Below the pieces are notes generated by a model that was given only the letters and a program-made list of their open reading frames with translations, was not told where the DNA came from and made no database searches. This document shows positions 26,485 through 35,167 of a stretch of DNA of 39,090 nt, piece by piece; the first letter of the stretch is position 1, and every line of letters starts with the position of its first letter. The position numbers were made by a program, and so were the translations under genes. Origin of the DNA: Candidatus Scalindua rubra. Its GTDB lineage: Bacteria > Planctomycetota > Brocadiia > Brocadiales > Scalinduaceae. The stretch covers positions 1-39,090 of the forward strand of contig MAYW01000028.1 in assembly GCA_001723765.1 (NCBI GenBank), in the 5' to 3' direction.

Positions 26485-26591
26485 GGTATCTTAGTTATGT
26501 GATAATTATTTTCATTGTGCTCTGAAGATTTTGTAAAAAACTATCTCACAGAATAGATTGAAAACCCGCCCCAAAGGCTTTGTCGGGCAAG

Positions 26592-26787
26592 TTGACTATT
26601 GAATATTGGGTATTGAAGAATTAAGTCATTTAACTTTGTCGTCATGTATAGTCATATGTTCACTAACGCTCACGTCATAAATAGTCATTGATAGCAGAAG
26701 GGAGATAGTAAATGAAACTGGAAATAAGAAGTCAGAAAAAGAAACAAGAAACAAGATACAATAACCAAATAATCACCAAATTCCAAT
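26592..26787 (+). repeat. Leader block copy 2 upstream of the receiver gene
   Basis: GTTGACTATTGAATATTG, then AAGAATTAAGTCATTTAACT, GTCATGTATAGTCATATGTT and AGCAGAAGGGAGATAGTAAA repeat the block at 24770 with few changes. The gap 26485-27008 contains this copy, the small frames at 26712 and 26865, and nothing else recognisable. Confidence 0.82.
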
Positions 26788-26807
26788 CTCAGGAGTTTGA
26801 TGATTGA
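26712..26807 (+). CDS. Small ORF, 31 aa, paired with 24894-25016
   Basis: The frame starts MKLEIRSQKKKQETRYNNQI and ends FQSQEFDD, preceded by the same GAAGGGAGATAGTAA ribosome-binding region as copy 1. It lacks the insertion of copy 1. Both copies stay open across the difference. It is short and biased, so coding status is uncertain. Confidence 0.35.
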   Translation: MKLEIRSQKKKQETRYNNQIITKFQSQEFDD

Positions 26808-26864
26808 GATTTATTTGTATCTTGTATCTTGATTATTGGTAATTTATTATATAGTGTTTGCAGA

Positions 26865-26942
26865 GTGAACAATGAAAGATATAACAAGAAGCTAAATAGT
26901 TATATTAAATCTATTGGCAAACGAATGACAAATGACCATTGA
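26865..26942 (+). pseudogene. Possible small ORF or remnant KLNSYIKSIGK, copy 2
   Basis: From GTG at 26865 the frame reads VNNERYNKKLNSYIKSIGKR and stops at 26940-26942, 66 bases before the receiver gene. It matches the remnant at 25017-25079 at protein level, with mostly silent DNA differences. Function unknown. Confidence 0.35.
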
Positions 26943-27008
26943 CCAATCAAAAATATACAATATTCATTTAAAGAATAACTTTGCAAACTTTATACCAGGA
27001 GGTGGTAT

Positions 27009-27377
27009 ATGAGCAAGATACTGGTTGTAGATGACGAGGTTAAGGCATATGAGCTTATTAAGAGGTTTCTGGAAACAAGGGGGTATAATGTTATTACGTC
27101 TACTAGTGGAGAAGATGCAATAGAAAAGGTAAAAAATGAAAAACCGGATGTAATACTTCTTGACATAAGGATGCCAGGTATGGAAGGCACAGAGGTCTTG
27201 AAGCGTGTAAGAGAGTTTGATAAGGATGTCGGCATTATAATGGTAACTGCCGTAAAAGAAGAGGAGACCGGTAAAGAAGCCCTTAAGTTAGGAGCAGACG
27301 AATACATAACCAAACCTATCGACTTTGATTACCTAGAAACGAGTATACTTGTGGATATTACAATGAGAAAGAACTAA
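27009..27377 (+). CDS. Single-domain response regulator
   Basis: A 122-residue CheY-like receiver: acidic pocket D8-D9 in ILVVDDEVK, phosphoacceptor D52 in VILLDIRMPG, the switch threonine in IIMVTAVKEEE and the lysine in EYITKPIDFD. There is no output domain. The ribosome-binding site CAGGAGGTGGTAT is strong. Its first 25 residues closely match those of the split kinase at 25158, and both share the same leader block. Confidence 0.94.
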   Translation: MSKILVVDDEVKAYELIKRFLETRGYNVITSTSGEDAIEKVKNEKPDVILLDIRMPGMEGTEVLKRVREFDKDVGIIMVTAVKEEETGKEALKLGADEYITKPIDFDYLETSILVDITMRKN

Positions 27378-27434
27378 TATTCTCGTCTTATGGAGTCGTA
27401 AAAAAGGGGGCAATTATCTTTTTTTGTCGATTTA

Positions 27435-27683
27435 TTAAAAATTTTTTAAAGACAATTGACGTTTATTTATTGTAATCTTAGGCTCTGAATCGTCTCCTAC
27501 TTTATCTAACATTGCTATCCAATCAGAACCAGATTTTTCTTTTGAAGTATAAGCATAAATAAAAATATGCGTAGGTGAACCATAGTATGTAAAATATCTT
27601 CTATTTTTAAGAGATAAATATATTTTATTAAGTAAATATTTAAGATTATCTTCAGTAATTTCACTAGCCTCCTTCGTAGCTGA
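27435..27683 (-). pseudogene. Fragment of an unrecognised protein
   Basis: On the minus strand 82 codons are open without a normal start: SATKEASEITEDNLKYLLNK leads to RRYFTYYGSPTHIFIYAYTS and DWIAMLDKVGDDSEPKITIN before the stop at 27435-27437. The composition (balanced, with GSP, DW and GDD turns) looks like real protein, unlike the Lys/Leu-rich 80-codon frame overlapping it. AAGGAGG lies within the first codons, so translation may start at a rare codon, or the 5' part is shifted into the A-rich frame upstream. Confidence 0.4.
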
Positions 27684-27780
27684 TTATGCGCCAGCTTATT
27701 TTCTTTATTCTGTTTTTTCAAGGTTTGATTATAAATTATTTTTACTTTTTTTTTCATCTTCTTTTTTTTTAATCAACCTT

Positions 27781-27990
27781 TAGTTCTCCAATTTCTTGCT
27801 TTTTCTGACAGAAAATTGTCACCTTAGAGACTGTTTTACCACACCTTCAGTGTGGTAAAGAAAAATGTTTAATAACAGCTTTTGTAGGTGGATTCGCCCT
27901 AAGGGCCTTAATCCACCCCTGATCTAAATTAGATCGACAAGTTTTTTTAAAGTAACAACCTCTCTGAGTCGTAGACCGGTTGAGTCAAAA
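27781..27990. repeat. Composite repeat D-A-tail, compact copy
   Basis: A family-D hairpin with a decayed left arm (27781-27832; right arm ending CACCTTAGAGACT) is followed by the CACACCTTCAGTGTG palindrome, AAAGAAAAATGTTTAATAAC, a family-A unit (27884-27919), the palindrome GATCTAAATTAGATC and AAAGTAACAACCTCTCTGAG, then CGGTTGAGTC. The same order recurs at 38727-39090 with extra insertions. Confidence 0.88.
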
Positions 27991-28060
27991 GCAAACAGCT
28001 TTATATTTAGCTATTCTTTATACTTAAGGGAAAGTTTGAAAACCGTAGGTTTCATTTAAC

Positions 28061-28122
28061 AACCTGGCCGAGCCAGAACACATAAGAAATTTATCCCTTT
28101 TTGGTTCTGGCTCGGCCAGGTT
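28061..28122. repeat. Perfect 19-bp inverted repeat
   Basis: AACCTGGCCGAGCCAGAAC at 28061-28079 and its exact reverse complement at 28104-28122 enclose a 24-base loop. In the gene-poor gap 27378-28501, this hairpin, the composite repeat and the fragment at 27435 are all I can identify. Confidence 0.9.
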
Positions 28123-28501
28123 GGGCCTTTCCAAAATCGTTTAAATTACAGACATGCTGTCTAAAATAACTACAAATCCCTTGCCTTTATAATGCCCTTC
28201 ACCTGTTTATACAACGAGCATTCGGAAAATTTTACACCTTATCGGCAATCATTTATGAAATAAAATTTCCACAATAAGGTTTAAATCCAGAAATATTTTC
28301 CTACCTTTGTGTGATTGTAAGCACCCTTTAAACAGGATTTTACAAAAGGAAATTTTTTCTTAGACCCTGTTAAATATCTTACAATACAAGTAATTAAGTG
28401 GTATATCAAAGATGATGTCTAAATATTATAAACACAGAGAATAAAACTTATTTAATAGGGTAAAGGTTGCGGCTAAACAAACGAAAAAAAGGAGTGTGTC
28501 T

Positions 28502-28663
28502 TTGAAAGAAAGAAAGATTCTAATCATTGAAGATGATCCAGATCATGCGGACTTAATTCTTGATATATTTGAGATAGAGAATTTTAAGAATAAAGTCATC
28601 TGTTTTGGTTCAATCTGCAGAGCTAAGCCAAAGCTGACTAAGCTAAGCTCAGCTTTGGTTTAG
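28502..28663 (+). pseudogene. Response regulator remnant disrupted by a palindromic repeat
   Basis: A TTG start behind AAAGGAGTGTGTC opens a frame reading KERKILIIEDDPDHADLILD to NKVICF, the first beta-alpha-beta part of a receiver domain (acidic pocket EDD) similar to the Rcp1-like receiver at 31890. After 36 codons the frame runs into a family-C palindrome (28607-28689) and stops inside it. The phosphoacceptor and the rest of the domain are missing, and I see no continuation beyond the repeat. Confidence 0.78.
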
Positions 28664-28689
28664 CTTAGTCAGCTTTGCAAGATTGAACC
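28607..28689. repeat. Family-C nested palindrome, copy 2
   Basis: The outer arms GGTTCAATCTGCAGAGCT and GATTGAACC enclose an inner perfect 15-base stem, AAAGCTGACTAAGCT / AGCTTAGTCAGCTTT. It shares both ends with the copy at 20835-20877, which lacks the long inner stem. It interrupts a receiver gene. Confidence 0.85.
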
Positions 28690-28928
28690 AGCATGAAATC
28701 GCTTAATTAATTTTTAAGCTTGATAAAATTCTCAAAAAATGAATATAATTGAAACTACTCAACCCGAAAAAGTCGTAGCAAAATAATTGAGGGATTCAGG
28801 AATTGCGAATTGAGAAATCTCCAAAATTCCTCAATTGCATAATACCTTAATACCTTAATTTGTAATTCTAAAACTGTAAACTACTTTATGCTCTCAGTAG
28901 TAAAAGGATACTTGCAAGGCGTTTTTTC

Positions 28929-31718
28929 ATGTCTATAAAGAAAAAAATATTATTTTGGTTTTTACTTCCTTCTATTCTGATTGCAACCGTTACGGCAGCA
29001 TTTTCCTATTACCATACTCAAAAAACGGTAAATCAAAATATCTTTAATCAATTAAAAATAGCTGCTAATGAATTGCAAGAGAGGCTCCACGCATATCTGG
29101 AAGGAAAGAGAGTGCGAAACGTTGATTTTAGTTCTGACGGGTTTATAAGAGACTGCACAGAAGAAATTAATGAAAAAGAGAGCAGGAGAGAATATTATAC
29201 AACCATCTTAAATACCCATCTTATTACAAACAAAAAGTCCCTACACCCAAACATCCTCGAGGTATTTATTCTAGACTTTAATGGTAAAGTAATTGCTTCT
29301 ACGGTTGAAAGCCGTATAGGTGAAGATGTATCGGGTGAAGAATATTTTTTAGAAGCAGAACCATTAAGCGCATTTGCCGGCGGCCCACACTATGACACTT
29401 ACCTAAACAGTATCGTAATTGACTTTTCCACAGCGCTTTTAAGCAAGGTTAAACGAGAACCTATTGGCATCATCGTTAACCGAATCACTATTGAGCAAAG
29501 GAGTGATAAAAATCAAGCTGGTATATCAATCCATCAAGACTCTGAAAGGAATTATTCTCAATTAATAGCCGTAAATAAAGCCCGAATAATGGACTTTAGC
29601 TCTGATGGCTTTATCAGGGATTGCACCGAAGAAATTAACAAAAGAGAAGACAGGGTTCGATATTATACCACAGCATTAAATACTCATCTTGCTGTAAACA
29701 AACGGCCACTACCCCCCGATATTCTTGAAGTATTTATAGTTGATTTTAACGGCAAAGTAATCAGTTCAACAGAGATTGGTCAGATAGGCCAGGATATTTC
29801 AGATGAAGTATATTTTTCAAAGGTAATGAAAAGAGGTTCCTGCATAAGTGATTTACATTATTCTCCAGAATTTAAACAATATACGTTTGAGGTGGCAAGA
29901 TTACTCTTAAGTAAAAAGGAACAAAATCCTATTGGTATACTTGTTAATAGATACAATGGTAATAGTCTTAGAAAGATTACTCGAAGTGGAATATCACAAG
30001 AATTCGGGCAAGGGAAGCGACTGGAAGGATTGGGAGAGACGGGTGAAGTGTATATTGTCAATAGAGATAAATTAATGATTACGGAATCAAGATTCATAGA
30101 AAATGCCATATTTAACCAGGTTGTTGATACAGAAGGTGTCAGAGCAGCATTTGATAATGGAGTCGGCATGATTGGTATATACTCAGATTATAGAGGTATC
30201 CCTATACTTGGTGTTTCCAGGTATATTGAAGAGATGGATTGGGTTGTACTGGCAGAAAAGGATGTCTCTGAAGCCTTTGCTCCAATAGCATATTTAAGAA
30301 ATGTCACCATCATTATCGGAAGCATAGGCATTATGGTTATAATCACAATTGCAATCTTTATTTCCACGGGGATAACAAAACCTATTCAAAAACTGGTAAA
30401 AGGAACAAGGAGGATAGCAAAAGGTGATCTTGCCTTAAAAATAGCAACAAATTCTAAGGATGAAATAGGTTCTCTTGCTACTTCTTTTAATGATATGACA
30501 ACCCAATTAGAGGAATCAAAGAGGCAGTTGCAGGATTATGCACATAATCTGGAGGAAAAGGTCGAAGATAAAATAGGTGAAATAAAAGGCGCCAAAGAAT
30601 ATACGGATAATTTGATAGAAACGGCACAGGATGCCATTATAAGTATTTATGAAGATGGAATAATTAATGTCTGGAATGAATCGGCGGAAAAGGTCTTTGG
30701 ATATTCAAAAAGCGATATCATAGGGCAACCGGTATCAACCATTATTTCCGAAAAGTATAGGAAACAGCATCAAGAAGGGCTAAAACGATTTTTGAAGACA
30801 CGTAAACCCGTAATTATTGGTAAAACTATAGAAATCTCAGGACTGACAAAAGAAGGGACTGAAATACCGATAGAAATGTCTTTGTCCTGCCAGAAAATTA
30901 AAAATAAACGATACACATTTACGGCAATCATCAGGGACATAACAGAAAAGAAAAAAGTAGAAGCAGAACGTAAACGCATGCTCGATGAGCTGAGGTATAG
31001 AAACAAGGAAATGGAGCAGATTGTTTATGTGGCCTCACACGACTTGCGGTCGCCGCTGGTGAATATACAGGGTTTCAGCAAGGAATTACAGCAATCTTTT
31101 GAAAAGGTGCGGCCGATTCTGAAAGACAACGGCGTTTCTTCTGCCGTAAAAAAGAGACTTGATCCCATTCTGGAGGAAGATATTCCCGAAGCGCTTAAAT
31201 ACATTCTCACAAGCACAACTAAGATAGATTCATTGCTCTCCGGTATTTTGCGGCTTTCGCGTATGGGGCGAGCAGGCCTTACCATTAAACGACTGGATAT
31301 GAACAAGCTTATGTCGGATGTTGTCGGGACCCTGGAGTACAAGATAAAGGAAGTGGGTGCAACGCTCCATGTTGATGAATTACCCTCATGCAGTGGAGAT
31401 GAAACGCAGATCAACCAGGTCTTTTCCAATCTTTTGGACAATGCCTTGAAATATCTCAATCCCAATCGGCCGGGTATTATCAGAATTTCAGGGACAAGGC
31501 ATCTTGTATATTGTGTTAAGGATAATGGGATTGGCATCGCAGCGGAACATCAGGATAAGATTTTTGAGATATTCCATCGCCTAAAACCAGACGATAGTAC
31601 TGGAGAAGGATTGGGTCTAACTATCGTTCGCAGGATACTTGACCGGCACGGCGGAAAGATATGGGTCGAATCTAAACCTGGAAAGGGGAGTAAGTTTTTT
31701 GTATCTTTGCCGGGGTAA
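28929..31718 (+). CDS. Membrane sensor histidine kinase with duplicated sensor module
   Basis: A 929-residue protein. A first membrane helix (about 7-28) is followed by an extracytoplasmic region of about 430 residues. In it one block occurs twice: SSDGFIRDCTEEIN...YYTT.LNTHL...EVFI.DFNGKVI.ST at about residues 63-180 and 220-345, the second reaching into a Cache-like part. A second membrane helix (about 458-482) leads to HAMP (ITKPIQKLVKGTRRIAKGDL), a coiled coil, a PAS domain (about 560-680), HisKA with H in YVASHDLRSPLVNIQGF, and the ATPase domain (NLLDNALKYL, DNGIGI, GEGLGLTIV). It probably senses a periplasmic or paryphoplasmic small molecule. The Rcp1-like receiver follows 171 bases later. 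Confidence 0.93.
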   Translation: MSIKKKILFWFLLPSILIATVTAAFSYYHTQKTVNQNIFNQLKIAANELQERLHAYLEGKRVRNVDFSSDGFIRDCTEEINEKESRREYYTTILNTHLITNKKSLHPNILEVFILDFNGKVIASTVESRIGEDVSGEEYFLEAEPLSAFAGGPHYDTYLNSIVIDFSTALLSKVKREPIGIIVNRITIEQRSDKNQAGISIHQDSERNYSQLIAVNKARIMDFSSDGFIRDCTEEINKREDRVRYYTTALNTHLAVNKRPLPPDILEVFIVDFNGKVISSTEIGQIGQDISDEVYFSKVMKRGSCISDLHYSPEFKQYTFEVARLLLSKKEQNPIGILVNRYNGNSLRKITRSGISQEFGQGKRLEGLGETGEVYIVNRDKLMITESRFIENAIFNQVVDTEGVRAAFDNGVGMIGIYSDYRGIPILGVSRYIEEMDWVVLAEKDVSEAFAPIAYLRNVTIIIGSIGIMVIITIAIFISTGITKPIQKLVKGTRRIAKGDLALKIATNSKDEIGSLATSFNDMTTQLEESKRQLQDYAHNLEEKVEDKIGEIKGAKEYTDNLIETAQDAIISIYEDGIINVWNESAEKVFGYSKSDIIGQPVSTIISEKYRKQHQEGLKRFLKTRKPVIIGKTIEISGLTKEGTEIPIEMSLSCQKIKNKRYTFTAIIRDITEKKKVEAERKRMLDELRYRNKEMEQIVYVASHDLRSPLVNIQGFSKELQQSFEKVRPILKDNGVSSAVKKRLDPILEEDIPEALKYILTSTTKIDSLLSGILRLSRMGRAGLTIKRLDMNKLMSDVVGTLEYKIKEVGATLHVDELPSCSGDETQINQVFSNLLDNALKYLNPNRPGIIRISGTRHLVYCVKDNGIGIAAEHQDKIFEIFHRLKPDDSTGEGLGLTIVRRILDRHGGKIWVESKPGKGSKFFVSLPG

Positions 31719-31769
31719 ACTGGACAGATAGAAGACAGAGATAAGAAACGAAAATGTACTAACGTTTAT

Positions 31770-31835
31770 AGATTCCCGATCAGTGTCGGGAATGACAGCC
31801 ATAGGCTCTTTGTCATTCCCGCAGAAGCGGGAATC
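31770..31835. repeat. Family-B palindrome pair, copy 2
   Basis: AGATTCCCGATCAGTGTCGG followed by GAATGACA, then after about 15 bases TCATTCCCGCAGAAGCGGGA and ATCTT. Two units in opposite order, as at 18395. It may serve as a transcript end after the large kinase. Confidence 0.85.
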
Positions 31836-31889
31836 TTTTTTATGACTAAATAATATCATAATCTTTTAACGTAGTAGAAGGAGTGTTGA

Positions 31890-32372
31890 ATGGAAGGAAT
31901 AATGGAGAAAAAAGAGGAAATAGTAAAGAAAGAAGAAGTAATCATAATCATCGCTGAAGATGATCAAGGACATGCATCACTTATTGTAAAGAATTTAGAG
32001 CGTGCGGGCTTCCGGAATAGTTTCTTGCATTTTAAGAATGGACAGGAAGTCCTGGACTTCTTATTCCAGAGAGGCAAGGGGCCTCATAGAGTATCAGGTA
32101 AAGCATATCTTTTACTGCTGGACATCCGTATGCCTAGGGTTGATGGAGTTGAAGTCCTGCGTCAAATCAAGGATGATCCAGAACTATGTAAGATACCTGT
32201 GATCATGGTTACCACCACAGACGATCCACGGGAAGTTGAAAACTGTCACAAAGTGGGCTGCAGTGTTTACATTACAAAACCTGTTGATTACGACAAGTTC
32301 GTTGATGCCATCAGGAAATTGGGACTCTTCCTTACAGTGGTACGAGTACCCAAGATCAATGGAGAAACTTAA
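31890..32372 (+). CDS. Rcp1-like single-domain response regulator
   Basis: A 160-residue receiver of the longer Rcp1 type: IIIAEDDQGHASLIVKNLER with the EDD pocket, a longer loop (FQRGKGPHRV), phosphoacceptor D in LLLLDIRMPRVDGVEVL, IPVIMVTTTDD and YITKPVDYDKF. There is no output domain. An AAGGAGTGTTGA ribosome-binding site precedes the ATG. Such receivers are usual partners of multi-sensor kinases, and its position after the 929-residue kinase suggests that pairing. A second internal ATG (residue 5) is a possible start. Confidence 0.92.
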   Translation: MEGIMEKKEEIVKKEEVIIIIAEDDQGHASLIVKNLERAGFRNSFLHFKNGQEVLDFLFQRGKGPHRVSGKAYLLLLDIRMPRVDGVEVLRQIKDDPELCKIPVIMVTTTDDPREVENCHKVGCSVYITKPVDYDKFVDAIRKLGLFLTVVRVPKINGET

Positions 32373-32401
32373 TTAAATAATTAAGGTGTCATCCTTCCCT
32401 G

Positions 32402-32429
32402 TCATTCCCGACACTTGATCGGGAATCTA
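32402..32429. repeat. Family-B palindrome, copy 3
   Basis: TCATTCCCGACACTTGATCG followed by GGAATCTA, a perfect ATTCCCGA...TCGGGAAT stem, about 30 bases after the Rcp1-like gene. Confidence 0.85.
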
Positions 32430-32569
32430 TATAAGATTCACGGGAATTACAATGCAGACACTTGCGTAGGTTAACTATGAAATACGCAACCGGGAAACGA
32501 AAGACGAAACGGGTTCGCCATATAGCTAATTAGTTTCTATTATTGCAGAAACACTTTATTGTCATCTTT

Positions 32570-34510
32570 ATGGAAGACAAAACAGACAAATCTTACTCGA
32601 TTCTTATTGTGGATGATGATGAAGGCTTATCTCATCTGATTGAGAAAAGTCTGAAAAAAGTGAATTTTAACGTGGGGGTTGCCAATAATGGGGCACAGGC
32701 AATCGACTGGGTTGTCAACAATCCTACCGAACTTATGCTGCTGGATTTTAAGCTGCCAGACATGTCAGCGAGACAGATTGTCGAAGCTCTTAAAGAGCGA
32801 AAGATTGAAATTCCGTTCATTATAATGACGGGGCATGGAGATGAAAATATAGCAGTAGAAATGATGAAGGCTGGCGCTAAAGACTATATAGTGAAGGAAG
32901 GTGAATTCTTTGACCTTTTACCTTCGGTAGTGAAATGGGTTTTTGAAGAATTACAAAGTGAGAAGAAATTAGTTGAAGCCCGTAAGTTGCAGGAAGAATC
33001 AGAGAAAAAATATCGCAAACTTGTAGAAACTGCTCAAGAAGCAATCTTGTGTGACATAAATGGCATAATTGTTGAATGGAATAAATCAGCAGAAAGGCTA
33101 TTTGGATATTCAAAAGATGAAATCATAGGAAAACCTGTAAGAATTCTTATCCCTGACAAACATAAAAAGGAACACCAGGAAGGGTTCGAACGGTTTAAAA
33201 ATACGGGTGAATCCAGAATTATAGGTAAAACAGTAGAAGTTTCAGGATTAACGAAAGAAGGGATTAAAATACCAATAGAAATATCTTTAACTTATCAAAA
33301 GCTTGAGAAAGAAAAACACTTCTTTATGGCGATCATCAGAGATCTCACCGAACGAAAGAAGTATGAAAAGGAACTCCTGAAGATTCAGAAACTTGAATCA
33401 TTGGGTATCCTTGCTGGCGGCATTGCCCATGATTTCAATAACTATCTTATGGGTATTCTTGGGAGCGTTACACTTGCAAAAATGGACACAAATAAAGAGG
33501 ATAAAGTGTATGAAAGATTGATAGACGCGCAAAAGGTGATTCTCCTGGCGGGTAATTTAACAAATCAATTGCTCACCTTTTCTAAAGGCGGAGCGCCAAC
33601 AATGAAAACGGCTTCTATCAAAGAAGTAATAGAAGAATCAATTGGCTTTAGCCTGAGAGGTTCAAATGTTACGTGTCATCATTCTATACCCGATGACCTC
33701 CGGCAAGTGGAGTTTGATGAAGGACAGATAAATCAGATTTTCAACAATCTGATAATTAATGCGAATCATGCTATGCCGGGAGGAGGGATTCTAAAGATAT
33801 GTGCTAACAATGTCACTATAGGTGACCAGAAAGTTCCTACCCTGAAAGCAGGAGATTATGTAAAGATAACGGTTGAAGATCAAGGAATTGGGATACCCAA
33901 GGATCTTATCCAGAATATATTTGATCCCTTTTTCACCACAAAGGATAAAGGAAGCGGTATGGGACTTGCAGTCTGCTATTCTATAATCAAAAATCATAAT
34001 GGACTCATTAGTGTAGAATCTGATGTGGGATTAGGGACGATCTTCAGTATTTATCTTCCTGCATCTAAAAAACAAATACAGACAAAAGCTGATGAAATAG
34101 AAGCTGCAATTGCAGGCAGTGGAAAGGTTCTAATAATGGATGATGAGCAGTTCATCAGAGACGCAATAGGTGATTTACTCAAGAGCATTGGATATGTTGT
34201 TGAGCTTGCCAGTGAAGGTAATGAAATGATTAAGTTGTACAAAGAGGCGAAAGAAACAGGGCAGTCATTTGATGCTGTTTTAATGGATTTAACAGTGCCT
34301 GGTGGTATGGAAGGAAAAGAGGCAATTAAGAAACTGCTTGAAATAGACCCCGAAGTAAAGGCGATTGTATCAAGTGGTTATTCATATGATCCCATAATGA
34401 CAGACTATAGAAAATATGGTTTTAGCGCTTGCGTTGCAAAACCATGTAAAATCCAGGAGCTGAGCAAAACATTACATAAATTAATAAAAGGAAAAGGTAT
34501 TGACAAATAA
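32570..34510 (+). CDS. REC-PAS-histidine kinase-REC hybrid
   Basis: From the ATG at 32570 the protein has 646 residues; an in-frame TTG at 32543 would add nine, but ATG is preferred. Order: receiver (about 1-125; D59 in LMLLDFKLPD), PAS (about 145-270; AILCDINGIIVEWN), HisKA with the canonical IAHDFNNYLMGIL, ATPase domain (NNLIINANHAMPGGG, EDQGIGIPKDL, GSGMGLAVCYSIIKN), and a C-terminal receiver (about 520-645; VLIMDDEQF, D in AVLMDLTVPGG, lysine in CVAKPCK). It is soluble. The two flanking receivers suggest a phosphorelay hub. The central part closely resembles the split kinase at 25158-26484. Confidence 0.95.
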   Translation: MEDKTDKSYSILIVDDDEGLSHLIEKSLKKVNFNVGVANNGAQAIDWVVNNPTELMLLDFKLPDMSARQIVEALKERKIEIPFIIMTGHGDENIAVEMMKAGAKDYIVKEGEFFDLLPSVVKWVFEELQSEKKLVEARKLQEESEKKYRKLVETAQEAILCDINGIIVEWNKSAERLFGYSKDEIIGKPVRILIPDKHKKEHQEGFERFKNTGESRIIGKTVEVSGLTKEGIKIPIEISLTYQKLEKEKHFFMAIIRDLTERKKYEKELLKIQKLESLGILAGGIAHDFNNYLMGILGSVTLAKMDTNKEDKVYERLIDAQKVILLAGNLTNQLLTFSKGGAPTMKTASIKEVIEESIGFSLRGSNVTCHHSIPDDLRQVEFDEGQINQIFNNLIINANHAMPGGGILKICANNVTIGDQKVPTLKAGDYVKITVEDQGIGIPKDLIQNIFDPFFTTKDKGSGMGLAVCYSIIKNHNGLISVESDVGLGTIFSIYLPASKKQIQTKADEIEAAIAGSGKVLIMDDEQFIRDAIGDLLKSIGYVVELASEGNEMIKLYKEAKETGQSFDAVLMDLTVPGGMEGKEAIKKLLEIDPEVKAIVSSGYSYDPIMTDYRKYGFSACVAKPCKIQELSKTLHKLIKGKGIDK

Positions 34511-34552
34511 GATAACTAATAGAATCAATCGAGGTCTTAAAAAAGACAAAAG

Positions 34553-34678
34553 GTTCTTTCAACTACAAAAAATATTGTAGAATCAATGGGTGGTTCTCTT
34601 GGATTTAGTAGTGAAAATGGCAAGGGGGCTGTGTTTACGATAGAACTGCCTGTTCGCGTAGTTGAAAATAAAACATAG
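34553..34678 (+). pseudogene. Remnant of a histidine kinase ATPase domain C-terminus
   Basis: The frame ending at 34676-34678 reads STTKNIVESMGGSLGFSSEN, then GKGAVFTIELPVRVVENKT. This is the end of a kinase ATP-binding domain (after the G2 box). The upstream part is missing; the preceding gene is complete and already has its own ATPase end, so this comes from another kinase. Confidence 0.75.
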
Positions 34679-34747
34679 AGTAAAATAATAAAGAAAAATA
34701 GTTTTTGTTTGTTTACATAAAAGGATGATTGCGAAGGGAATCTTGAC

Positions 34748-35167
34748 GTGAAAAAGAAAATCTATAATTTATCGCCTAAAGAAAGATGCCGAGTGTTAGA
34801 GTTTCTCGGCGATTTTTTTAAGGACCGAAAAGAGGTAATGTTTGCGTATGTCTACGGTTCTTTTGTTGAAGATATGCCATTTTCAGATATCGACGTGGGC
34901 GTATACATTTCGGGTATCTTGGAAGAAGAGGCTACCCAATACACTCTTAATTTGGGACAAATGCTCGAAAATGACGCACGGTATCCAATAGATATTCGTG
35001 TCTTGAACTTTGCACCTGTATCATTTTTATATTATGTAATCAAAGGTCGGCTTGTCTATGAGAGAAACGATGATTTACGTGTTCAGGTGGCTGAACGTGT
35101 GATTCTGAAATATTTAGACTTAAAACCCATGATAAAAAAAGGAATTAAGGAGGCGTTTGTACCATGA
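34748..35167 (+). CDS. MNT-type nucleotidyltransferase, antitoxin of an MNT-HEPN pair
   Basis: A 139-residue minimal nucleotidyltransferase. The motif GSFVEDMPFSDIDVGVYI (about residues 38-55) has the GS and D-x-D residues that bind nucleotide and metal. In MntA-HepT modules this protein AMPylates the HEPN toxin and so neutralises it. The start is GTG at 34748. The stop overlaps the next gene's ATG by four bases, typical of this two-gene unit. It is longer than the shortest MNT proteins but within the MntA range. Confidence 0.85.
   Translation: MKKKIYNLSPKERCRVLEFLGDFFKDRKEVMFAYVYGSFVEDMPFSDIDVGVYISGILEEEATQYTLNLGQMLENDARYPIDIRVLNFAPVSFLYYVIKGRLVYERNDDLRVQVAERVILKYLDLKPMIKKGIKEAFVP

Noticed and set aside
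27515-27757. 80-codon minus-strand frame rich in Lys and Leu
   Set aside because: Composition reflects A/T runs; the overlapping frame 27435-27683 looks more like protein.
31025-31537. 170-codon minus-strand frame
   Set aside because: It lies wholly antisense to the HisKA and ATPase domains of the 929-residue kinase.
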